From Nocardioides lianchengensis (lineage in GTDB: Bacteria; Actinomycetota; Actinomycetes; Propionibacteriales; Nocardioidaceae), in assembly GCF_900101465.1 (NCBI RefSeq), contig NZ_FMZM01000006.1, forward strand, positions 29,988-93,304: 63,317 bases of DNA, in the 5' to 3' direction. Shown one piece after another: positions 57,776-63,317 of this stretch. The number at the start of each line of letters is the position of its first letter. The stretch's first letter is position 1. The translations under genes were made by a program, and so were the position numbers. The notes beneath the pieces were generated by a model, which was given only the letters and a program-made list of their open reading frames with translations, was not told where the DNA came from and did not search any database.

Positions 57776-58819
57776 ATGAAACTGGGACTGCAGCTGGGCT
57801 ACTGGGGCGCACAGCCGCCGGCCGGCGTCGGCGAGCTGGTGGCCGCCGCCGAGGAGGCGGGCTTCGACGCGATCTTCTCCGCCGAGGCGTGGGGCTCCGA
57901 CGCCTTCACACCGCTCGCCTGGTGGGGCAAGGGCACCTCGCGGATCCGCCTCGGCACCTCCATCGTGCAGATGTCGGGCCGCGCACCGACCTCGATCGCC
58001 ATGCACGCCCTGACCCTCGACCACCTCACCGGTGGCCGGGTCGTGCTGGGCATGGGCGTCAGCGGGCCGCAGGTCGTCGAGGGCTGGTACGGCCAGCCGT
58101 TCGCCAAGCCGCTCGCCCGCACCCGCGAGGTCGTCGACATCATCCGGCAGGTGCTGGCCCGCGAGGCGCCGGTGACCAACGCCGGCCCCCACTACCCCCT
58201 CCCGTACGACGGCCCGGGCTCGGTCGGCCTCGGCAAGCCGCTGAAGCCGATCACCCACCCGCTGCGCCCCGACATCCCGATCTGGCTCGGCGCCGAGGGG
58301 CCCAAGAACGTCGCGCAGACCGCCGAGATCGCCGACGGCTGGATCCCGATCTTCTACACGCCGAAGTCGGCCGCGATGTACCAGCCCTGGCTCGACGAGG
58401 GGTTCGCCCGACCGGACGCACGTCGTACCCGCGCGGACTTCGAGATCGCCGCCACCTGCCACCTGCAGATCGTCGACAGCGCCGAGGTCAAGCAGCTGGT
58501 GATCGACGCGATCAAGCCGTCGGTCTCGCTGTACATGGGCGGCATGGGCGCTCAGGAGGCTAACTTCCACAACCAGGTCTTCGTGCGGATGGGCTACGAG
58601 GACCTGGCCGCGGAGGTGCAGAGGCTCTACCTGAGCGGCCAGAAGGACCAGGCCACGGCGCTGATCCCCGACGAGCTGGTCGACGACATGCACATCATCG
58701 GCACGCCCGGCGAGGTCAAGGAGCGGGTCGCGCAGTGGGAGGAGACCGGCGTGACCACGCTGATGCTCAGCTGCCGCTCGCCCGAGGAGGTTCGGCAGGT
58801 CGCGGAGCTGCTGGCCTGA
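57776..58819 (+). CDS. LLM-class F420-dependent oxidoreductase (Rv3520c-like)
   Basis: 347 aa, the length of its mycobacterial counterpart in the KstR regulon. LGLQLGYWGAQPPAGVGELV, IRLGTSIVQMSGRAPTSIAM, ALTLDHLTGGRVVLGMGVSG and IPIWLGAEGPKNVAQTAEIA are typical of this LLM branch. The reaction in steroid breakdown is unknown; a step on the side chain is suggested by its partner operon. GAGAGGG precedes the ATG. Divergent from the Zn-ribbon gene across the KstR box. Confidence 0.9.
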   Translation: MKLGLQLGYWGAQPPAGVGELVAAAEEAGFDAIFSAEAWGSDAFTPLAWWGKGTSRIRLGTSIVQMSGRAPTSIAMHALTLDHLTGGRVVLGMGVSGPQVVEGWYGQPFAKPLARTREVVDIIRQVLAREAPVTNAGPHYPLPYDGPGSVGLGKPLKPITHPLRPDIPIWLGAEGPKNVAQTAEIADGWIPIFYTPKSAAMYQPWLDEGFARPDARRTRADFEIAATCHLQIVDSAEVKQLVIDAIKPSVSLYMGGMGAQEANFHNQVFVRMGYEDLAAEVQRLYLSGQKDQATALIPDELVDDMHIIGTPGEVKERVAQWEETGVTTLMLSCRSPEEVRQVAELLA

Positions 58820-58975
58820 CAGCCGCCTGCGGGGCCGACGTACCTCATCTTGATGATGACCGGGCCCGGGCGGCGACCTAGCGTGGTGGGCGGCGGTCCA
58901 GGCGATCTCGGTGTGGTGACTCTTCTTGGAGGGAGCGGCGCCACGGGCGACCGGGTGTGCGACGGACCGTCCCCG

Positions 58976-59017
58976 GGCTCCGGGGTGCGCCCTCCCCGTG
59001 GGGTGGACCCCGGAGCC
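58976..59017. terminator. 11-bp stem after the lipoprotein gene
   Basis: GGCTCCGGGGT (58976-58986) pairs with ACCCCGGAGCC (59007-59017) around a 20-base loop, 9 bp past the stop of the minus-strand lipoprotein gene. The 206-bp gap to the LLM gene holds nothing else that I can identify. Confidence 0.5.
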
Positions 59018-59025
59018 GTCCTGCG

Positions 59026-59586
59026 TCACGGCCCGCTGAGGGCCAGGTCGACGGCGACGATGGCGCCGTCCCCGTCGGTGGCCACGGCGATCGCGAAGTC
59101 GGTGACGCAGTCGCGGTGGTCCTCGTCGGGCCGGATCCAGACGGTCCCGGCGCCCTCCCAGGGCAGCCGGTAGGTCGAGCAGCCGACCGTCTCCGGCGCG
59201 TCGGTCTCCAGGCGGGGCTGGCCGCCCTCCTGGATCAGCGCGCGGACGGGGTTGAGTCCGGAGACCGGGCAGCGCCGGCCCTCGTACTCGGTCACTGCTC
59301 CGGGGCAGCGGACCCAGCCCTCGCGGCGGGCGGCGAAGTCCGGGCTGAGCTGGGCGACCTGCTCGCCGGCGATCGAGAACCGGACGCTGTCGCCCCACGG
59401 CACGTCGGTGCCGGCCCCGTCGCCCCCGGCGTACGCGACGAAGGCCCGGGCGGCGTCGTCGGCGGTGGGGGCCGCCGCGGGCGTCGGGTCGGACGCCGCC
59501 GGCCCCGACGTGCCGGCGCAGGCGGCAACGGCGGCCAGCAGGACCAGGGTGGGGAGGGTGGCGAGGACGTGCCCGAGCTTGCTCAC
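59026..59586 (-). CDS. Hypothetical lipoprotein
   Basis: 186 aa. Signal peptide with lipobox: LATLPTLVLLAAVAAC (AVAAC at about residue 23), then an Ala/Pro/Thr-rich linker (GTSGPAASDPTPAAAPTADD). The soluble domain has four Cys (WVRCPGAV, GRRCPVSG, TVGCSTYR, HRDCVTDF) that could form two disulphides. No family recognised. GTG start. Diverges from the DUF2384-like gene with 106 bp between. Confidence 0.7.
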   Translation of the reverse strand: MSKLGHVLATLPTLVLLAAVAACAGTSGPAASDPTPAAAPTADDAARAFVAYAGGDGAGTDVPWGDSVRFSIAGEQVAQLSPDFAARREGWVRCPGAVTEYEGRRCPVSGLNPVRALIQEGGQPRLETDAPETVGCSTYRLPWEGAGTVWIRPDEDHRDCVTDFAIAVATDGDGAIVAVDLALSGP

Positions 59587-59692
59587 GCAGGGAATGACGC
59601 CCGTCCGGCCGTCCGGGTTGTCCCGCGACGGTCACGATCCGGCAACGACGGCCCGCGGGGCGGCGTCGGGCCGCGTGCGAGATGATCGAGCG

Positions 59693-60322
59693 GTGAGCGA
59701 CGAGGGTGGGCGGGGCGAGCGGCTGGCGACCTGGCTGGAGGGCCTGGGGCTGGCCGAGCACCTGCCGGCGGCCGGGCTGCCGGTGCTCGACCGGGACGCG
59801 GACGGCCGGGCGGTGTGGACCGACCCGGGCACCCGGCGGCCGATGACCGACGACCAGCTGGCCGAGCTGGAGCGGCTGCTGCGGCAGGACGGCTCGGAGC
59901 CGGAGCACGCCGTACCCGTCTCGCTCGTGCAGCTGGCCCGGCGGGCGCGGGTGCGCGAGCAGCTGCTGGCGAGCCCGTGGTTCAGCTACGAGACGCTGGC
60001 CGCGGTATGCGGTGCGACGGTCGACGCGACCAGGTTCTCGGTCCACAAGGCCGCGTCTGCGCACCGGCTGCTGCTGGTCGCGGCCGACGAGCGCACGTTG
60101 GTCCCGGCCTTCCAGCTGACCGACGTCGGCGAGGCCCGGCCCGAGCTGGTGCCGGTCCTGGAGCCGCTGCTCGCGGCCGGGACCGACCCCTGGCACGTCT
60201 GGGCCTGGTTGACCCAGCCGGCGGCGCTGCTCGGCGGCCAGGTCCCCGAGCGGGCCGCGGCGGACCCGGAGGAGGCGGCGGTCGTGCTGCATGCCGCGAT
60301 CCGGCTGGCGGAGAGGTCCTAG
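59693..60322 (+). CDS. DUF2384/MbcA-like protein (Rv3519-like position)
   Basis: 209 aa. A first part of about 100 residues (LEGLGLAEHLPAAGLPVLDR, RRPMTDDQLAELERLLR) is followed by LASPWFSYETLAAVCGATVD, a helix-turn-helix-like stretch, and a C-terminal VPAFQLTDVGEARPELVPVL, EPLLAAGTDPWHVWAWLTQP, AALLGGQVPERAAADPEEAA, which resembles the MbcA/ParS/Xre toxin-binding domain. No RES-type toxin gene is adjacent. Its place beside an acyl-CoA synthetase and the Rv3520c-like gene parallels a hypothetical gene in the mycobacterial cluster. Function unknown. GTG start. Confidence 0.55.
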   Translation: MSDEGGRGERLATWLEGLGLAEHLPAAGLPVLDRDADGRAVWTDPGTRRPMTDDQLAELERLLRQDGSEPEHAVPVSLVQLARRARVREQLLASPWFSYETLAAVCGATVDATRFSVHKAASAHRLLLVAADERTLVPAFQLTDVGEARPELVPVLEPLLAAGTDPWHVWAWLTQPAALLGGQVPERAAADPEEAAVVLHAAIRLAERS

Positions 60323-60330
60323 ACCAGAAC

Positions 60331-60344
60331 TGGAACAGGTTCTA
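60331..60344. promoter_or_regulatory. KstR box upstream of the acyl-CoA synthetase
   Basis: TGGAACAGGTTCTA fits TnnAACnnGTTnnA fully and lies 11 bp before the start codon, directly after the preceding gene. Confidence 0.82.
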
Positions 60345-60355
60345 GTCTCGGCGGC

Positions 60356-61945
60356 ATGACCGACGAGATGCGGACCGGGACCCACAACGGCCACCTGATG
60401 GTCGCCGCGCTGAAGCGGCACCGGGAGAAGCCGGTGATGTTCCTGGGCGACACCACCCTCACCGGCGGCGAGACGGCCGCGCGGATCAGCCAGTACATCC
60501 AGGCCTTCGAGTCGCTCGGCGCCGGACGGGGTACGGCGGGCGCGCTGCTCGCGCTCAACCGCCCCGAGGTCCTCTTCATCATCGGCGCCGGCCAGACCCA
60601 GGGCTACCGGCGCACCTCGCTGCACCCGCTGGGCTCGCTGGACGACCACGCCTACGTCATCAACGACGCCGAGATCACCACCCTCACCATCGACCCGGTG
60701 CCGATGTTCGTGGAGCGGGCGCTCGGACTGCTGGATAAGTGCCCCAAGCTGGAGAAGGTGCTGACCATCGGGCCGGTGCCCGACGAGCTCAGCCACGTCG
60801 GGCACGACCTGAACGCCGCGGCGGCGTCGTACCAGCCGGAGCCGCTGGCGGCCGTCACCCTCGAGCCCGACCACATCGTCTCGATCACCTACACCGGCGG
60901 TACGACGGGCAAGCCCAAGGGCGTGATCGGCACCAGCCGCGCCATGTCGGAGATGACCCGGATCCAGATGGCCGAGTGGGAGTGGCCGGAGTCGCCGCGG
61001 TTCCTCATGTGCACGCCGCTGTCGCACGCCGGGGCCGCGTTCTTCGTCCCGACGGTGATCAAGGGCGGCTCGCTGTTCGTGCTGGCCAAGTTCGACCCGG
61101 CCGAGGTGCTGCGGACCATCGAGGAGCAGCGGATCACGGCGACCATGCTGGTCCCGTCGATGCTCTACGCGCTGATGGACCACCCGGACTCGAAGACCCG
61201 GGACCTGTCGTCGCTGGAGACCGTCTACTACGGCGCGTCGGCGATCAACCCGGTCCGGCTGAAGGAGGCCATCGAGCGGTTCGGGCCGATCTTCGCGCAG
61301 TACTACGGCCAGTCCGAGGCACCGATGGTGATCAGCTACCTGGCCAAGGACGACCACCTCGGCGACGACCGCCGGCTGGCGTCCTGCGGTCGGCCGTCGG
61401 CGTTCATCCGGGCCGCGCTGCTCGACGAGGACGGGAACCAGGTCCCGGTCGGCGAGCCGGGGGAGATCTGCGTGGCCGGGCCGCTGCTCGCGGGCGGCTA
61501 CTGGAACCTGCCCGAGGCCACCGCCGAGACGTTCCGCGACGGCTGGATGCACACCGGCGACGTGGCCCGCGAGGACGAGGACGGCTTCTGGTACATCGTC
61601 GACCGGACCAAGGACATGATCGTGACGGGGGGCTTCAACGTCTTCCCGCGCGAGGTCGAGGACGTCGTCGCCGAGCACCCCGCGATCGCCCAGGTGGGGG
61701 TCATCGGGACGCCGCACGAGAAGTTCGGCGAGGCGGTCACCGCGATCGTCGTCCTCCGCGAGGGGCGGGAGCTCACCGACGAGGTGGTCGCGGAGATCCA
61801 GCAGATGGTGAAGGACCGCAAGGGCTCGGTGCAGGCGCCCAAGCAGGTCATCGCGGCCGACGCACTCCCGCTGACCGGGCTGGGCAAGCCGGACAAGAAG
61901 GCGCTGCGCGCGCAGTTCTGGACGGGGGACCGCGCGGTCGGGTGA
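60356..61945 (+). CDS. Acyl-CoA synthetase of the KstR regulon (FadD type)
   Basis: 529 aa. Adenylation motif ITYTGGTTGKPKGVIGTSRA, then QYYGQSEAPMVISYLAKDD, GPLLAGGYWNLPEATAETFR, DGWMHTGDVAREDEDGFWYI, VDRTKDMIVTGGFNVFPREV and the Lys-containing end LPLTGLGKPDKKALRAQFW. It does not look like FadD19 or FadD17; the MCTPLSHAGAAFFVPTVIKG part is closer to FadD8-like enzymes. The KstR box implies a steroid or sterol side-chain acid as substrate. ATG start 11 bp from the box. Confidence 0.85.
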   Translation: MTDEMRTGTHNGHLMVAALKRHREKPVMFLGDTTLTGGETAARISQYIQAFESLGAGRGTAGALLALNRPEVLFIIGAGQTQGYRRTSLHPLGSLDDHAYVINDAEITTLTIDPVPMFVERALGLLDKCPKLEKVLTIGPVPDELSHVGHDLNAAAASYQPEPLAAVTLEPDHIVSITYTGGTTGKPKGVIGTSRAMSEMTRIQMAEWEWPESPRFLMCTPLSHAGAAFFVPTVIKGGSLFVLAKFDPAEVLRTIEEQRITATMLVPSMLYALMDHPDSKTRDLSSLETVYYGASAINPVRLKEAIERFGPIFAQYYGQSEAPMVISYLAKDDHLGDDRRLASCGRPSAFIRAALLDEDGNQVPVGEPGEICVAGPLLAGGYWNLPEATAETFRDGWMHTGDVAREDEDGFWYIVDRTKDMIVTGGFNVFPREVEDVVAEHPAIAQVGVIGTPHEKFGEAVTAIVVLREGRELTDEVVAEIQQMVKDRKGSVQAPKQVIAADALPLTGLGKPDKKALRAQFWTGDRAVG

Positions 61946-61958
61946 GTAGCATCGCGCC

Positions 61959-62222
61959 ATGACCCGGGTGCTGGCGGCGCTGCTCGCCCTGCTGGTGCCT
62001 GTCCTGGTCTCGACGGCGGAGGCTCCCGGGGCCGCGACGATCGCGGTCGTGGCGCTCGCGCTGGCCACGCTCGTCGCGGTGGCGTCGTACGGCGGGCTGC
62101 CGGTCGTGCGCGTCGCGCGTCCGGTGGCGGTCGGCGACGACGCCGTCCCTCTCGTGCTGCGCGGCCGGGTCGTCGACCCCGTCGCCCACCCGCGCCGTCC
62201 ACGTGCTCCGGGACGTGGCTGA
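61959..62222 (+). CDS. Small membrane protein (DUF6412-like)
   Basis: 87 aa with two hydrophobic helices, VLAALLALLVPVLVSTAEA and TIAVVALALATLVAVASYGG, and a basic tail RVVDPVAHPRRPRAPGRG. The tail pattern VDPxxHPxRPRAPG is typical of a small actinobacterial family found just before yidC-like genes. It starts 13 bp after the acyl-CoA synthetase and ends 43 bp before the insertase gene. Confidence 0.68.
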   Translation: MTRVLAALLALLVPVLVSTAEAPGAATIAVVALALATLVAVASYGGLPVVRVARPVAVGDDAVPLVLRGRVVDPVAHPRRPRAPGRG

Positions 62223-62265
62223 GCCTCCTCAGCCACCCATCCCACCTCTCCTCAGGAGCACGCGC

Positions 62266-63057
62266 ATGTCCCTGCTCGACCCGATCTCGCACGCCCTGGC
62301 GGCCGTCGTCGCCGCCACCCACGCTGGCCTCACCGCCCTCGGCACCGATCCCGACTCCGGCACCACCTGGCTGCTCTGCCTGGCCGCCGTGGTGGTCGCC
62401 GTCCGGCTGGTCCTGCTGCCGTTGACCGTCCACGGCGTCCGCCAGGCGCACGCCGGATCCCGAGCGAGGCCGCAGCTCCGCGCGCTCCGGAAGCAGTACG
62501 GCGGCCGCACCGACCCGGACAGCCTGCGGGCCCACGCCGCCGCCCGGCGCGAGGTGTCCGCGGAGCACGGTCTGTCCCGGCTCGGGTGCCTGCCGGTGCT
62601 CCTCCAGCTGCCGATCTGGCTCGGGCTCTACCACCTGCTCGCGACCGTCGCGGACGGCACGAGCGCGGGCGCGATGGACGGCGGGCTGGTCGCCTCGCTC
62701 GGCGCCGCCACGCTGCTCGGCGTACCGCTCGCCGAGCGCGGCTACCTCGGCGCCGGCCCGGCCCACCTGGCCGTGGTGGCCGGGCTCGCGATCGTCGCGG
62801 CGGTGCTGTCGTTCGTGACGCAGCGCTACCTGGTCGCGCCGAACACGGTCACCGACGACCTCCCGGAGACCGTCGCGCGGGTCCAGCAGCTGATGCCGGC
62901 CGTCTCCGCGCTGGGGCTGCTGGTCGCGGGGGGCGCCGTACCGGTGGCGCTGCTGGCGTACTGGGTGCTCAACGGGACCTGGACCCTCGGACAGAGCGCG
63001 GTGGTCCGCTATCTCTTCCCGACCCCGGGCTCGCCGGCCGCCCACCCCGGTGGTTGA
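62266..63057 (+). CDS. YidC/Oxa1-family membrane protein insertase
   Basis: 263 aa. Helps insert membrane proteins. TTWLLCLAAVVVAVRLVLLP-LTVHGVRQ is the first conserved helix with the internal Arg; RARPQLRALRKQYGGRTDPD is the cytoplasmic hairpin; LGCLPVLLQLPIWLGLYHLL is the family hallmark, with three more helices to LMPAVSALGLLVAGGAVPVA. Shorter than the main YidC of actinobacteria, so a second paralogue. CAGGAG precedes the ATG. The last codons CCC-GGT-GGT-TGA lie in an interspersed repeat. Confidence 0.88.
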   Translation: MSLLDPISHALAAVVAATHAGLTALGTDPDSGTTWLLCLAAVVVAVRLVLLPLTVHGVRQAHAGSRARPQLRALRKQYGGRTDPDSLRAHAAARREVSAEHGLSRLGCLPVLLQLPIWLGLYHLLATVADGTSAGAMDGGLVASLGAATLLGVPLAERGYLGAGPAHLAVVAGLAIVAAVLSFVTQRYLVAPNTVTDDLPETVARVQQLMPAVSALGLLVAGGAVPVALLAYWVLNGTWTLGQSAVVRYLFPTPGSPAAHPGG

Positions 63058-63317
63058 GAAGGGACGAAGTCCCGTCTCGAAACCCGTCGCGCCGGGTGTC
63101 GGCCTTGATCGATGCCGGGTCTTGGCTCACCGAGTTTCGACACGGTCGCTGCGACCTCCTCCACCACCGGGGGTCCGGTGGTTGAGCAGGGACGAAGTCC
63201 CGTGTCGAAACCCCCGCAGCCCGAGCGCCGGCGTTGGGTCCGGGCGGTGGGTCGGCTCACCGGGTTTCGAGACGGTCGCTGCGCGACCTCCTCAACCACC
63301 GGGGTTCGGTGGTTGAG
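63047..63317. repeat. Dense cluster of interspersed palindromic repeats
   Basis: Copies alternate in orientation: inverted 63047-63085 (contains the stop of the YidC-like gene), direct 63132-63170, inverted 63175-63215, direct 63263-63302, and the start of another inverted copy from 63305 to the window end. The inverted forms carry the stem GGGAC-GAA-GTCCC, the direct forms GGTCGC/GCGACC or a shortened GGTCG/CGACC. No gene is seen in this 260-bp stretch. Confidence 0.88.

Noticed and set aside
60356..61945. FadD19 (sterol side-chain CoA ligase)
   Set aside because: The N-terminus and the region around the adenylation motif differ from FadD19; only the regulon membership is supported.
57740..62245. 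1501-codon open frame on the minus strand
   Set aside because: It covers the LLM, DUF2384-like and acyl-CoA synthetase genes in antisense; composition is Arg/Gly/Asp repeats and no family motif appears.

Overview
The window is high-GC actinobacterial DNA. Short overlapping operons, F420-type luciferase-like oxidoreductases, mycothiol-linked DinB-type proteins, a KstR/KstR2 steroid regulon and a distinctive family of interspersed palindromic repeats (GGTGGTTGAG...TCGAAACCC) all suggest Nocardioides or a close relative in Nocardioidaceae. That is an inference from content; there is no rRNA gene to settle it, and I saw no rRNA, tRNA, CRISPR array, phage or insertion sequence.

Layout. 0-9.3 kb: a secreted flavin oxidoreductase, a very large secreted alpha-L-rhamnosidase under a LacI-type operator, a 3x94-bp tandem repeat, and a divergent IclR regulator / LLM-SnoaL-SDR operon. 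9.3-15.1 kb: a KstR-like regulator and the operon hsaA-hsaD-hsaC-hsaB for steroid A/B-ring cleavage. 15.1-16.8 kb: an orphan AbiEi-like gene bracketed by inverted palindromic repeats, then a GrpB-family protein. 16.9-22.3 kb: an Asp23/Gls24 envelope-stress locus of nine minus-strand genes facing an ECF sigma factor with an Asp23-like partner. 22.3-24.5 kb: a siderophore-interacting protein behind an iron box, a VOC protein and a cupin. Two unannotated micropeptides (16878-16958 and 24394-24492) share the C-terminal motif GM[VL]ANPxRxR[LI].

24.6-33.2 kb and 41.6-46.8 kb hold a nearly complete KstR2-type set for steroid C/D-ring (HIP) catabolism: fadE33-fadE32-fadE31, fadD3, fadE30-ipdF-kstR2-fadA6, then ipdC-ipdB-ipdA-echA20 and two SDRs. 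Between the two halves lies a probable ketone-oxidation cassette (SDR with a frameshift, zinc alcohol dehydrogenase, Baeyer-Villiger-type monooxygenase, TetR, esterase), then membrane proteins, a PHP-domain protein and a double GNAT protein. 46.8-48.0 kb is a second AbiEi-like gene, also bracketed by inverted repeats. 48-50.6 kb and 54.5-61.9 kb carry side-chain genes with KstR boxes: fadA5/cyp125, ltp3-ltp4-Zn-ribbon protein/LLM, and an acyl-CoA synthetase. 50.6-54.4 kb is a methionine aminopeptidase, a clpP pair and a ClgR-like regulator. The window ends with a YidC-like insertase and a dense block of interspersed repeats.

How the parts fit. CYP125 starts side-chain oxidation and FadA5 plus the Ltp proteins remove acyl units. 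HsaA-D open rings A and B. FadD3 activates the resulting indanedione propionate, and FadE30, IpdF, IpdC, EchA20, IpdAB, FadE31-33 and FadA6 take it to central metabolites. KstR-type boxes (TnnAACnnGTTnnA) mark the side-chain and A/B-ring promoters; a different palindrome with a TTGCTTGGT half-site marks the C/D-ring promoters. KshAB, KstD and hsaEFG are not in this window.
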